Shown here: positions 8,562 to 17,261 of the stretch, piece after piece
Numbering within the stretch: position 1 is the stretch's first letter
How the letters are laid out: every line of letters begins with the position of its first letter
Origin: Ga0077555 sp963761475
GTDB lineage: Bacteria; Pseudomonadota; Alphaproteobacteria; Rhizobiales; Hyphomicrobiaceae
Direction of reading: 5' to 3'
NCBI GenBank assembly: GCA_963761475.1
Contig: CAVXGT010000010.1
Coordinates: forward strand, 248,001 to 312,000
DNA: 64,000 nucleotides
The notes under the pieces: generated by a model
The model's input: only the letters and a program-made list of their open reading frames with translations
Database searches by the model: none
What the model was told of the DNA's origin: nothing
Translations under genes and position numbers: made by a program

Positions 8562-8887
8562 CCGATCACCACCGCCCATACCGCCCTCAACCCGAGCAAG
8601 CCAAGCACCAGCCCACATCCCCACATCAGCAGGTCGAGCTTGCGCCCTGCCATCTGCCCCCACTCGCGCGCCACGGAGCGGATGCCGATTGCCCCGTGTA
8701 CTGCCGCCGCCGCGACGAAGGCCGCATAAAAGAGGCCCCAACCGACACTCCCTCGCGTCCGCGCCAGCACTTCGCCGGCCGTAAGGCCCTTACGCGTGGC
8801 GTAGAAGATCACGATCAGGTGGCCAACGATCAGTGGCACCATGATCGCCGCCGTCAATCGTTGCATCACATAGAGGCGGACGTTCAC
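8558..8887 (-). CDS. SDH/fumarate reductase-like membrane anchor subunit (second)
   Basis: 109-residue protein with three hydrophobic segments (roughly 12-30, 48-68 and 82-106) and a conserved-looking GHL histidine in the first plus an AVHG histidine in the second, both candidate haem ligands. I choose GTG 8887 (reading VNVRLYVMQRL), whose GTGA overlaps the stop of the iron-sulphur subunit; longer upstream reading lies inside that gene. Two small anchors beside a flavoprotein and an iron-sulphur protein give a complete four-subunit complex. Confidence 0.72.
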   Translation of the reverse strand: MNVRLYVMQRLTAAIMVPLIVGHLIVIFYATRKGLTAGEVLARTRGSVGWGLFYAAFVAAAAVHGAIGIRSVAREWGQMAGRKLDLLMWGCGLVLGLLGLRAVWAVVIG

Positions 8888-9702
8888 TTGAGCTCCCCGC
8901 GAATGTAGGCCTGCATCGTGCGCCGCTTGAGGCCGGCGATCGACGCCGTCGGGTTGAGGCCAACCGGACAATGCTGCTCGCAAGATTGGTGGGTGTGGCA
9001 GGCATGGCAGCCGCCACCCTGCGCCACGGCGAACAGGCGGTCGACATTGCCGCTGTCGCGCGAGTCGTTGACGAGTGTCCAGGCCCGGTTGAGCGCGGCA
9101 GGCCCCATGTAGTCGCTATTCCACCGCACCGTATCGCAGGCTGAAAAGCACACCCCGCAATTTATGCACTCGATCGCCGCATCGATGATCCGCCGCTGCG
9201 GCGTCTCCGGCGAGATGTCGCTCACCGGCTCGGCCCGCGTCGTCGACGGCTTGAAGGCGCCTTTCGCCTCCTGCCACTTCTCGAAGAAGGGCGTCATGTC
9301 AGTGGCGAGATCCTTGATCACCGGCAGGTTGGCGAGCGGCGCGATCTCGATCCGCCCTTTCTCGACCACCTTGGACACATGTGTCCGGCACGTCCACCGC
9401 GGCCGGCCGTTGACCGTCATCGCACACGAACCGCACACCCCAACACGGCAGGCGAACCGATAGGAGAGCGTCGGATCGAGATGGCGCTGCACATGCGTCA
9501 CCACGTCGAGCACGGTCTGGCTTGCACGCAGCGGCACTCGGAAGGTCTGGTAGCTGCCTTCATCACCGCCGCGCCAGATCGCGACCTCGATCGTCTCGCT
9601 TTTATCGGGCCCGGCGCCGTCGCCACGGACAGGCACCGCAGCGCCATGTCCCGACGGCCCGCTTGCCTTCGCCTCGGCCGTGCCGCCCACTGCCTCGCTC
9701 AT
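8884..9702 (-). CDS. SDH/fumarate reductase-like iron-sulphur subunit
   Basis: 272-residue electron-transfer subunit. A plant-type [2Fe-2S] site is formed by Cys85, Cys90, Cys93 and Cys105. The C-terminal ferredoxin domain has Cys179, Cys182, Cys185 and Cys189, then Cys232, Cys235, Cys241 and Cys245-Pro, enough for a [4Fe-4S] and a [3Fe-4S]/[4Fe-4S] centre. The first 35 residues are a low-complexity Gly/Ala/Pro extension absent from ordinary SdhB. It is a clear paralogue of the canonical sdhB at 60958 and differs in spacing around the third cluster (CHACHTHQSCEQHCP). It would carry electrons between flavin and the cytochrome b pair. Confidence 0.85.
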   Translation of the reverse strand: MSEAVGGTAEAKASGPSGHGAAVPVRGDGAGPDKSETIEVAIWRGGDEGSYQTFRVPLRASQTVLDVVTHVQRHLDPTLSYRFACRVGVCGSCAMTVNGRPRWTCRTHVSKVVEKGRIEIAPLANLPVIKDLATDMTPFFEKWQEAKGAFKPSTTRAEPVSDISPETPQRRIIDAAIECINCGVCFSACDTVRWNSDYMGPAALNRAWTLVNDSRDSGNVDRLFAVAQGGGCHACHTHQSCEQHCPVGLNPTASIAGLKRRTMQAYIRGELK

Positions 9703-9766
9703 GCTTTACCCGTGTTCATGTCAACCGCGCTCCGCGCGCACCAGCCGCTGGCTTCACGTGCTCGGA

Positions 9767-10996
9767 TCACTCCGCCGCGTCCTTTTTTCCGGCCGCTTCT
9801 TGGGCTGCAAGCTTCGTGTAGCCGTCGCGCGTCTGCGGCAATTTCCTTTCGAGGATCCGCGTGGCCACGACCGTGCGCAGGATTTGCGCCGTTCCGCCGC
9901 CGATCGAGAACATGCGCGCATCCCGCACCATGCGCTCGAGCGGCCGCCGGCGCGAATAACCGGTAGCCCCGAAGATCTGCAGCGCATCGTTGGTGACCTT
10001 GATCGCCATGTCGGCCGCCACAACCTTGGCCTTGGCAGCCTCCGTCGCATCGGGAAAACCGTCGCCCGCGTTGGCAGCGGCCCGGTACAGCATCAGTTGG
10101 GCGCAATCGATCTGGATCGCCATGTCGGCGAGCATCCACTGCAGGCCCTGGAACTCGTAGATCGGCCGGCCGAACTGATGCCGCTCCTTCGCATAGGCGA
10201 GCGCATGCTGATAGGCGCCTTGCGCGATGCCGAGCGCCATCGTGCCGGCGCCGACCCGCTGCGAGTTATAGGCATCCATCAGGTCGGCAAAGCCCTTCTT
10301 GAGCCCGCGCGGCGGCATCACCAGCGCATCTGCGCCGACCACCATGTCGTGCATAATGACCTCGGCCTCGGGAATGCCGCGCAGCCCCATGGTCGGCTCG
10401 CGGTTGCCGATGCTCAGTCCCTCCGTAACCTCCCGCTCGGCAAGGAAACCGCCGATGCCCTGCTCCTCGCCCTGCTCGTCAAACACCCGCGCGAAGATCA
10501 AATGCAGCCGCGAGGCGCCGGCACCCGTGATCCAGTGCTTCTTACCGTTGAGAACGTAGCCGTTGCCCTTCTTGTCAGCGCGCGTCGTCATCTCGGTTGC
10601 TGCACTGCCGGCCTCGGGCTCGGTGATGCAGATCGCCGGCTTGTCGCCATCGAGCACGAAGCCCGCAGCCATTTTTCGCTGCTCCTCCGTGCCGTATTTC
10701 ATGATCGTCGAGATCGCGCCCATGTTGCTCTCGACTGCGATCCTGCCGGTGACGCCGCACACCTGCGCCATCTGCTCGATCACCAGCGTCGCATCGAGGA
10801 AGGTGCGGCCCTGACCACCGTACTGCTTCGGGATCGTCATCCCCATGAAGCCCGCTTCCTTCAGCTCCTTGACGTTCTGCCAGGGATACTGCTCGCTGCG
10901 GTCGATCTCGGCCGCCCTCGCCTCGAAGCTGCCGCGCGCAAGCTCGCGCGCCCGCCCCTGCAGGGTCTTCTGATCGCCCGACAATTGAAAGTCCAT
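9767..10996 (-). CDS. Acyl-CoA dehydrogenase-fold protein of the 3-sulfinopropanoyl-CoA desulfinase type
   Basis: 409 residues with the full ACAD fold: N-terminal helices, flavin motif CITEPEAGSAATEM (123-136) and WITG (155-158), and C-terminal Arg/Gly-rich FAD loop. The usual catalytic Glu is missing at both known positions: YEGT is replaced by IGGGT, and the isovaleryl-CoA dehydrogenase-type site reads NSQR with Gln246. Arg85 lies in GVTGR. From memory, the Advenella desulfinase AcdDPN7 uses Arg84 and Gln246 at these places, and its neighbouring sequence (AYNxQRVGAG, the GGTAQILR loop, LPQTRDGY) looks very alike. That enzyme releases sulphite from 3-sulfinopropanoyl-CoA to give propionyl-CoA. 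A dehydrogenase on another acyl-CoA is the alternative. It sits inside the SDH-like operon. Confidence 0.75.
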   Translation of the reverse strand: MDFQLSGDQKTLQGRARELARGSFEARAAEIDRSEQYPWQNVKELKEAGFMGMTIPKQYGGQGRTFLDATLVIEQMAQVCGVTGRIAVESNMGAISTIMKYGTEEQRKMAAGFVLDGDKPAICITEPEAGSAATEMTTRADKKGNGYVLNGKKHWITGAGASRLHLIFARVFDEQGEEQGIGGFLAEREVTEGLSIGNREPTMGLRGIPEAEVIMHDMVVGADALVMPPRGLKKGFADLMDAYNSQRVGAGTMALGIAQGAYQHALAYAKERHQFGRPIYEFQGLQWMLADMAIQIDCAQLMLYRAAANAGDGFPDATEAAKAKVVAADMAIKVTNDALQIFGATGYSRRRPLERMVRDARMFSIGGGTAQILRTVVATRILERKLPQTRDGYTKLAAQEAAGKKDAAE

Positions 10997-11085
10997 GTGA
11001 GGGTCCTCGTTGGCCGTTTTGTCCGACTATGCGGCCCTGCCGTAGCGCACACAACCCCGCGTCGGCAACCCGCTTAAGGATTGAG

Positions 11086-12048
11086 CTACTCCGCAGCCTG
11101 CCGGCCCTCGGGCGCTTCCCATTCGACCGTCGATCGGCGCGAATAGTCGGTGAACCAGTCGGGATCGGTGCGGTATTCCGCCCGTCCATCGGCATACACC
11201 CGCGCCACCGCACGCCGTGACGACAGACAGAACATGTGCATGCTCATGGGCATACCGCCAGTGTGGCAATAGCCGACCTCGATGTGAGCCGCCACTACCA
11301 TCGACGAGCCCATGAAGCCCATGGCCCCCATGCCGATCGAGTTTCCGAGGTCCTTGAGCTCGTCTTCGAGCGCCGCGATTTTCGGGTCCGGATTCTTTGA
11401 CCCGACCACCCTGAGGCAGGCGGCCTGCTTGCCAAGCACCGAGCAGATGTCCTTCGAGCCGCCAAGCCCGATGCCCACGATCGCCGGCTGGCAGGCGAGC
11501 CCACGCTTGCCGAACGCAATCGCCGTATCCAGGAAGAAGCGCTTGATGCCCTCGATCCCGTCTCCGGGAAACAGCATCCGGTAGTCGGTGCCAAAGAGCC
11601 CCCCCTTATGCACCGTGATGAGATCGATCCAGTCACCTTCCGGGTGAAAGGCATACTCGATCTCGGGAGCCCCGATGCCACAGTTGTTGTTGTGGTCGGT
11701 CCGCCAGAGCGGGTGCACGCGGTTCGGCCGGAGGGGTATGTCGTTGGTCGCACGCGCCGTCGCCCGCCGCAGCGCCGCCTCGACCGCAACTGGCCCACCT
11801 TCGACGCGAGCCTCGTTGCCGTACTTCACATACCAGCGCGGCACGCCGGTATCACCGCACATCGCCCGCCGATCCTCTTTTGCCGCCTCGTAGTTGTCCA
11901 GCATCGCCTGGATAACGAACGAGGAAAGATCCCCTTTTTCCGAGTTGGCGCAGGCCCTCAATCCCCCGAGATAATCATCGGGGATCTCGATAGCCGCCTT
12001 CGCCATCAGTGCTTCAGCGGTGGATTGGATGGCTGAGATCGGGATCAT
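11086..12048 (-). CDS. Class I fumarase / tartrate dehydratase alpha subunit
   Basis: 320-residue iron-sulphur hydro-lyase subunit (Fumerase, PF05681). Candidate cluster cysteines are Cys64 in MCGDTG, Cys123 in NNNCGIG and Cys186 in ACQPAIVGIGLGGS. The family block GLGGSKDICSVLGKQA follows. It would add or remove water on fumarate, tartrate, mesaconate or a related dicarboxylate. No beta subunit (Fumerase_C) is found in this operon or the window, although the C-terminal 40 residues extend beyond the alpha domain. ATG 12048 follows AGAAAGAAAACG; ATG 12006 is also in frame. It lies 12 bases after the flavoprotein gene. Confidence 0.8.
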   Translation of the reverse strand: MIPISAIQSTAEALMAKAAIEIPDDYLGGLRACANSEKGDLSSFVIQAMLDNYEAAKEDRRAMCGDTGVPRWYVKYGNEARVEGGPVAVEAALRRATARATNDIPLRPNRVHPLWRTDHNNNCGIGAPEIEYAFHPEGDWIDLITVHKGGLFGTDYRMLFPGDGIEGIKRFFLDTAIAFGKRGLACQPAIVGIGLGGSKDICSVLGKQAACLRVVGSKNPDPKIAALEDELKDLGNSIGMGAMGFMGSSMVVAAHIEVGYCHTGGMPMSMHMFCLSSRRAVARVYADGRAEYRTDPDWFTDYSRRSTVEWEAPEGRQAAE

Positions 12049-12060
12049 CGTTTTCTTTCT

Positions 12061-13833
12061 TTACTCCGCAGCCTGCGGCTCGTCCTTGATCAGTGTTTCG
12101 CCCGGCTTCACATGCGTGAACTCGACGGGCTCGGTCGTCACATCGAGCTTGCCGGCCGTCATGCGCACAACCGTGAACCGCGACGTTGCCATGTCGCCCG
12201 GATCCTTGAAATCTTCGCGGTAATGCGAGCCACGCGAATTCTCCCGCGCCAGTGCCGCCCCCGCTACCACCTTCGACATGGCGATCTGCGAGCGCAGGTT
12301 CAGCCAGTCGTGCCAGGAAAGGTTGAAGGCCCGATTGCCGTCAGGCACGCCCGCCGTGCCGAGCTGACCCTCCAATTCGTCGAGCCGGGCGAGCGCGCGC
12401 TGCATTGGTTGCTTGTCGCGGATGATGCCGACATCGTCCCACATCAGGTCCAGCAACGTGTCGCGAATGGTATTAACGTCACCCGGCTTCTGGCGGAACG
12501 GATGCAACGCGGCCTGCATGGCGGATTGGGCAGCCTCCATGTCGGCTTCGCGCTGTTCGAGCCCGTGCTTGATGTCGTTGGCCATCGTCTCGCCGGCGAT
12601 GCCGCCGTAGACGGTCGAGTTGGCGACGCCATTGCCGCCGAGCCTGTTGGCCCCGTGCACGCCGCCCGCGTCCTCGCCCGCGCAATAGAGGCCCGGCACA
12701 GCCGTCGACGTATCCACCTTCACCACCACACCGCCCATCAGGTAGTGTGCCGTCGGCACCACCTCGACAAGTCCGCCGGCCAGATCGAAGCCGCAGTCGG
12801 CACAGCGCTCGACCATGCCCTTGAACATCTTGGCGACCTTCTGTGGTCCCAGATGTCCCATCGAGATGTAGAGCCCGCCGTTGGGCGTCGTCCGCCCGGC
12901 CAGCATCTCTCGGTACATCGATTGCGAGACGAGATCGCGTGTCGCCCGCTCGCCACGAGGATCGTAATTGAACATGAAGCGCTGCTGCTGGCCGTCGAGC
13001 AGATAGCCGCCCGCGCCCCGGAGACCCTCCTCGATGATGGTGCCCGTCATCCGCGTATCCGGCCCCGCCAGCACACCGGTCGGATGGAACTGCACCATCT
13101 CCATGTCGCGCAACGCCAGCCCGTAATCCAGCGCCATCGCCAGGCCGTCCATTGCCTTGTCGCCGGAGGGCGTATGGTATTTGTACATCGTTGGCCCGCC
13201 ACCCGTCGCCAACAGCACGGCCTTGGCCATCACCAGCCGGAACTGGCCCGTCCTGACGTCGATGAACAGCACGCCCGCAATCGGCGGCGCTTTTTCAGAT
13301 CCTCCCGCGGCCCCCCCATGACCCTTTTCGGGAATGAGGGCAATCGCCCGATGCTCTTCCATCCGCCGGATCGAGGGCCGCGCCCACACCTGCTCCATCA
13401 GCCGGTTGATGATCTCGATGCCCGTGAGATCGCCCTTGTGAACGGTCCGATCGAAGGTCTGACCCGCGAAGGCCTTGCCGTGCAGCGAGCCATCGGTGTT
13501 GCGGTCGAAGAAACAGCCAACCTCGTTCTCGAGCTCGCGCACCCGCTCGATGGCTTTCACCACCAGCGTCCAAGCCAGTTCCTGGTTCGGCAGCCACTTG
13601 CCCCCGTCGATGGTGTCCATGAAATGGCGCTCGATGGAATCGCCCTTGTGCAGCGCTACGTTGTAGCCACCCTGCACCATCCGCGTGCATCCGGATTTGC
13701 CGAGCAGCCCCTTCGAGGCAACGGTGATGTCGAGATGCGGATTGGCCTGGTGGGCATGCAGCGCCGCAAACAGGCCGGCCCCCCCGGAGCCCAGGATCAG
13801 GATATCGGTCTGGTGGCGCTCGATCATCGACAC
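12061..13833 (-). CDS. Fumarate reductase/succinate dehydrogenase-like flavoprotein, non-covalent FAD predicted
   Basis: 590-residue flavoprotein and first gene of the operon. FAD-binding GSGGAG at residues 15-20. The dicarboxylate site is intact: MVQFHPTG, a RATRDLVSQSM arginine, VVPTAHYLMGG histidine and HGANRLGGNG arginine. The histidine that covalently binds FAD in SdhA (SHTVAAQGG) is Cys49 here (GCTRMVQGG), so FAD is probably non-covalent. Residues 188-196 hold a Gly/Ala-rich insertion. Partners are the downstream fumarase, ACAD, iron-sulphur protein and two anchors. It probably interconverts succinate and fumarate or an analogue. The divergent LLM monooxygenase starts 273 bases away. 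Confidence 0.85.
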   Translation of the reverse strand: MSMIERHQTDILILGSGGAGLFAALHAHQANPHLDITVASKGLLGKSGCTRMVQGGYNVALHKGDSIERHFMDTIDGGKWLPNQELAWTLVVKAIERVRELENEVGCFFDRNTDGSLHGKAFAGQTFDRTVHKGDLTGIEIINRLMEQVWARPSIRRMEEHRAIALIPEKGHGGAAGGSEKAPPIAGVLFIDVRTGQFRLVMAKAVLLATGGGPTMYKYHTPSGDKAMDGLAMALDYGLALRDMEMVQFHPTGVLAGPDTRMTGTIIEEGLRGAGGYLLDGQQQRFMFNYDPRGERATRDLVSQSMYREMLAGRTTPNGGLYISMGHLGPQKVAKMFKGMVERCADCGFDLAGGLVEVVPTAHYLMGGVVVKVDTSTAVPGLYCAGEDAGGVHGANRLGGNGVANSTVYGGIAGETMANDIKHGLEQREADMEAAQSAMQAALHPFRQKPGDVNTIRDTLLDLMWDDVGIIRDKQPMQRALARLDELEGQLGTAGVPDGNRAFNLSWHDWLNLRSQIAMSKVVAGAALARENSRGSHYREDFKDPGDMATSRFTVVRMTAGKLDVTTEPVEFTHVKPGETLIKDEPQAAE

Positions 13834-14106
13834 ATGTTCCAGTCAAAAGCCCCGTTGGTGACGCATGCCACAATAGCAAGCCACCAGGAGCCTCATGATT
13901 TTCATCCGCAACAGCCTAAACCGTCCGGCCCTCAGAAGGATCATATTTGACACACCGGGCCAAGCGCCATGGTCGTTTTTTTTGGCCCCACGCGCACCCC
14001 TGCAGGCCCACACGGGCGCCAAGCCGGGTTGCCAGTTGAGCCGGCTCGTGGAAGCATTGTCCCAAAGCGCTATCGCAAGCATCTATGATACCCGAGGGAG
14101 GCCCGC

Positions 14107-15204
14107 ATGGACGTCGGAATGATGATGGTTTTCGCCAGCTACGGCTGGGAGAACTGCCCGGACAAGCAGGTGTGGGACGAGGAGATCAAGCTCGCCCGCA
14201 TGGCAGCAGACCTGGGCTTCGATTGCCTCTGGTCGGCGGAGCATCACTTCAACGACTACTCGTTCGTGCCCGACAACATCCAGCTCATGACCTATCTGAC
14301 GGCGAAGTGCCCGAACATCGATGTCGGCACTGCCGCCGTGATCCTGCCCTGGCACGACCCCCTCCGCGTTGCCGAGAACGCAGCCGTCCTCGACATGCTC
14401 TCTGGCGGCCGTCTCCGCTTCGGCATGGGTCGTGGCCTCGCCCGCCGCGAGTTCGAAGCCTTCCGCCTGGATATGTCGGAATCCCGCGAGCGCTTCGACG
14501 AGGCCGCTCCGATGATCATTAATGCCCTCAAGACGGGCTTCATGGAAGGCAACGGCAAGCACTACAAACAGCCGCGCATCGAAATCCGCCCTCGCCCGCA
14601 GAATTCTTTCGACGGCCGCATCTACGCAGTAGCCTCCAGCGAGGATTCGATCGAGTCAGCCGCCAAGCTCGGCGCCCATATGGTGATGTTCGCCGACCGC
14701 CCCTGGGAGATGCGCGAGCCGATGATCCGCCGCGGCCGTGAGTTGCACCAGAAGTATCACGGCACCAAGCCACCTGTACCGATGCTGACCGAGTTCGCCG
14801 TCATGAGCACTGACCTCGCAACCTGCGAGGACGAGGCCCGCCAATATCAGGGCAAGTTCGTGGAATCGAACTTCTATCACTACGAGTTTCTCGGCGAGCA
14901 CTTTGCCAAGGTGAAGGGCTACGACAGCTACCAGCAGAAGGCCGAGATCGCCCGCAAGGGTGGTGGCCTGCCGGCCGCCGTCGAGGGCTTTATGAAGGCG
15001 GCAAGCTGGGGCACGCCCGACAAGGTCCTCCGCGGCCTAGAGGAGCGCCGCAAGCTGCTCGGCGATTTCGAGATGAACGTCGCCTTCCGCTTCGGCGGTA
15101 CGCCGATCGAGGTCTCCGAGCGCAGCCTCAAGCTCTTTGCCAAGGAGGTGCTGCCCGTCGTCAAGAAGTGGGAGGCCGTGACCCCCGCTGCCGCCGCCGA
15201 GTAA
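14107..15204 (+). CDS. LLM-class flavin-dependent oxidoreductase (luciferase-like monooxygenase)
   Basis: 365-residue TIM-barrel flavoprotein of the bacterial luciferase family. Family landmarks: LGFDCLWSAEHHF near 37-49, the VGTAAVILPWHDPLRVAE strand and loop, SGGRLRFGMGRGLARREFEAF, and a C-terminal GTPDKVLRGLEE. Such enzymes use reduced FMN and O2 on aldehydes, sulphonates, sulphides or terpenoids. The substrate cannot be read here. ATG 14107 follows GAGGGAGGC. It diverges from the SDH-like operon and could share a regulator in the 13834-14106 gap. Confidence 0.82.
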   Translation: MDVGMMMVFASYGWENCPDKQVWDEEIKLARMAADLGFDCLWSAEHHFNDYSFVPDNIQLMTYLTAKCPNIDVGTAAVILPWHDPLRVAENAAVLDMLSGGRLRFGMGRGLARREFEAFRLDMSESRERFDEAAPMIINALKTGFMEGNGKHYKQPRIEIRPRPQNSFDGRIYAVASSEDSIESAAKLGAHMVMFADRPWEMREPMIRRGRELHQKYHGTKPPVPMLTEFAVMSTDLATCEDEARQYQGKFVESNFYHYEFLGEHFAKVKGYDSYQQKAEIARKGGGLPAAVEGFMKAASWGTPDKVLRGLEERRKLLGDFEMNVAFRFGGTPIEVSERSLKLFAKEVLPVVKKWEAVTPAAAAE

Positions 15205-15258
15205 ACATCCCGACCGGGGAAGTGAAACCAACCTCTGCTCGCGGGAAGACCGGACGCC

Positions 15259-15753
15259 ATGAACCTCAGGCGGGCTGAGCGGATCGAGGCCGCAAGCTGG
15301 GCGACGGTCGTCGCAATTCCCGCGGCGGCAGTGACCGTCCAGGTGTTTTCCGGCGACCCCCAACGCCTAGTGATGGCGGCATGCGCCGTCGCATCGACGT
15401 TCCTCATGACGTTGTTGGTCTGGCCCCACGCCTTCCCGCGCGCCAGCGCGGGACCGTGGCGCGCCCTCTGGGTGGGCCCCCTCATCGTGTGCGGCGCCAT
15501 GTGGATTACGTTATTGATCATCGCGTATGCGAACGCAGAAATCGCTATGCCGACTCTCGCAGGCCTCTTCGACCACGCACAAAAGATGCTCTTTGTAACT
15601 GTGTTGCTGACTTTCTTCGGCCTCTTCTACGCCGGCATCATCATTATCCCGACTGCGATCGTGGCCACATACCTGATCCGCAAGCGCCAGCTCCGACGCC
15701 GGCTAGCGGGAGATACGAGCGGCGAAGCGCGAGAGAAGAGCAACGTCGGCTGA
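15259..15753 (+). CDS. Hypothetical four-helix inner-membrane protein
   Basis: 164 residues with four predicted membrane helices (about 12-30, 37-55, 70-90 and 108-138) and a charged Arg-rich C-terminal tail. I do not recognise the family. Codon use resembles the neighbours. It lies 54 bases behind the LLM gene on the same strand but has only a weak ribosome site. Confidence 0.55.
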   Translation: MNLRRAERIEAASWATVVAIPAAAVTVQVFSGDPQRLVMAACAVASTFLMTLLVWPHAFPRASAGPWRALWVGPLIVCGAMWITLLIIAYANAEIAMPTLAGLFDHAQKMLFVTVLLTFFGLFYAGIIIIPTAIVATYLIRKRQLRRRLAGDTSGEAREKSNVG

Positions 15754-15820
15754 TTATGCTTGTTTAAACGACGCATTACGCCATAAGCGGGGTATCGTCT
15801 GCCGCCCGAGGAGGCGAAGA

Positions 15821-16549
15821 GTGCCAAAGTTATTCTGCTTGAATATCGAGCGTTCCACGCATTTGGACCGCTTCATTCCGCATCTGGTAGCAGCCCGCCC
15901 CGACGTTGCCTGCCTGCAGGAGGTCATGGCCGGCGACCTCGACCGCATCCGCCGCGACACCGGCCTCAATCACTGCCATTACGCCAATATGGCCATTCAC
16001 CCGATTGGTCATGCGTCCTTCGGCGTCGCCATACTATCGCGCACGCCCCTCGAGAACACCGAAACCATGGTCTATGCCGGCGACGGCACCGGCCAACAGT
16101 TGTTCGACCGCACAACCGAGGAGAGCAAGGTCGCCACCTGCCGGTATGTCCTCGCCAAGGCGCGCGTGAAGCTGGCGGACCAGATATTTACGCTCGCCAC
16201 CACGCACTTCCCCTGGACGCCCGATGGCGAGCCCAGGCCGTTCCAGACGGCAGCCGCCGACAAGCTTATCGCCGCCATTGGCACCGAACCCATCATTCTT
16301 ACCGGCGACTTCAATGCTCCCCGCGGCGGACCGATTTTCGCGGCGTTCGCGGCAAAATGGCGTGACAACATCCCGCCCTCGGCAACGACGAGCCTGGACC
16401 CCGAGCTGCATCGCGCCGGCCCCCTTGACCTGATGGTCGACGGCCTCTTTACGTCTCCCGAGTACACCGCCAGCGACGTACGCCTCGTCACCGGCCTGAG
16501 TGACCACCAGGGCATCGCGGCGACCATCCGGCGGATCCAGGCGACGTGA
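15821..16549 (+). CDS. Endonuclease/exonuclease/phosphatase family protein
   Basis: 242-residue DNase I-like phosphoesterase. Metal-site and catalytic motifs are in order: LNIERS at the start, LQEV around 32-35, TTHFPWT near 130, GDFNAP near 164 and LSDHQGI near 230. GTG 15821 is the start, with GAGGAGGCG just upstream. It may act on DNA, phosphoinositides or sphingolipids; the sequence does not decide. There is no signal peptide, so it is likely cytoplasmic. Confidence 0.8.
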   Translation: MPKLFCLNIERSTHLDRFIPHLVAARPDVACLQEVMAGDLDRIRRDTGLNHCHYANMAIHPIGHASFGVAILSRTPLENTETMVYAGDGTGQQLFDRTTEESKVATCRYVLAKARVKLADQIFTLATTHFPWTPDGEPRPFQTAAADKLIAAIGTEPIILTGDFNAPRGGPIFAAFAAKWRDNIPPSATTSLDPELHRAGPLDLMVDGLFTSPEYTASDVRLVTGLSDHQGIAATIRRIQAT

Positions 16550-16562
16550 ACGCAGGCGCTAA

Positions 16563-17096
16563 TTATCGCAATGCAAATTCGCTCTCGACCACATACGGCC
16601 CGCCGCCGACACGAGGACGCGAGGAAAACAGCACGAACTGGCTGACCTCGAACGGCTCGATGGAGAGCCGCGCCCGCGATCCGAGGAAGCGCGCCACCAC
16701 GTCAGGGCTGGTACCCTTGAGACGGGCAAGCGTGACATGCGGCCGGAAGGTGCGCGTCTCCGGCGCAAGGCCCGCCGACCGGCACGCACGCTCGACGGCC
16801 CGTTGTAGCTGCTCGAGCACCGGCCCGCCCTCGACGCCAGCATGAATATTCCGCGGCTCCCGCCCGCCAAAGGCCCCGACCTCACGGATCACCACAGAAA
16901 ACGCCGGCACATCGATCTCGTCCAGGAAGCCGACAAGCTCATCCGCCACACGGTTATCGACGTCGCCCGCAAACCTGAGCGTGATGTGCATGTTCTCGGG
17001 CTCGATCCAGCGCGCGCCGGGCATCGGCCCGGCCACCAGCGACAACCGGAAACGCACCGCGTCCGGCAACTCCAGCCCAATGAACAGTCTAGGCAT
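16563..17096 (-). CDS. thpR: RNA 2',3'-cyclic phosphodiesterase (2'-5' RNA ligase family)
   Basis: 177 residues with the two HxT motifs that define the 2H phosphoesterase family, HITL near residue 37 and HVTLA near 120, each on a central strand of the bilobal fold. The enzyme hydrolyses 2',3'-cyclic phosphate RNA ends and can ligate 2'-5' links in vitro. I start at ATG 17096 (MPRLFIGLEL), the normal family N-terminus; upstream in-frame sequence is non-conserved. Confidence 0.87.
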   Translation of the reverse strand: MPRLFIGLELPDAVRFRLSLVAGPMPGARWIEPENMHITLRFAGDVDNRVADELVGFLDEIDVPAFSVVIREVGAFGGREPRNIHAGVEGGPVLEQLQRAVERACRSAGLAPETRTFRPHVTLARLKGTSPDVVARFLGSRARLSIEPFEVSQFVLFSSRPRVGGGPYVVESEFALR

Positions 17097-17261
17097 GCCA
17101 ATCCCTGTCGCGAAGTAAGAGCGCCAACCATCGCCGCCGCCGACCAACCGTCCTGCCCGCAAACTGCCATGACCTCAAACTGCCATGGCCGCAGGCTAGG
17201 CCAATGTAGCGCAACTGGCATCCGGGCGGCCAACCCACCATCAATTGGCCCCGTCATACCC

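Noticed and set aside
9680..11077. Plus-strand open frame of 465 codons over the acyl-CoA dehydrogenase
   Set aside because: Shadow of a strongly recognised minus-strand gene; no domain or ribosome site.
12112..13950. Plus-strand open frame of 612 codons
   Set aside because: It is antisense to the flavoprotein gene, which has full family motifs. The antisense frame has His/Arg/Pro-rich low complexity typical of GC-rich shadow frames.
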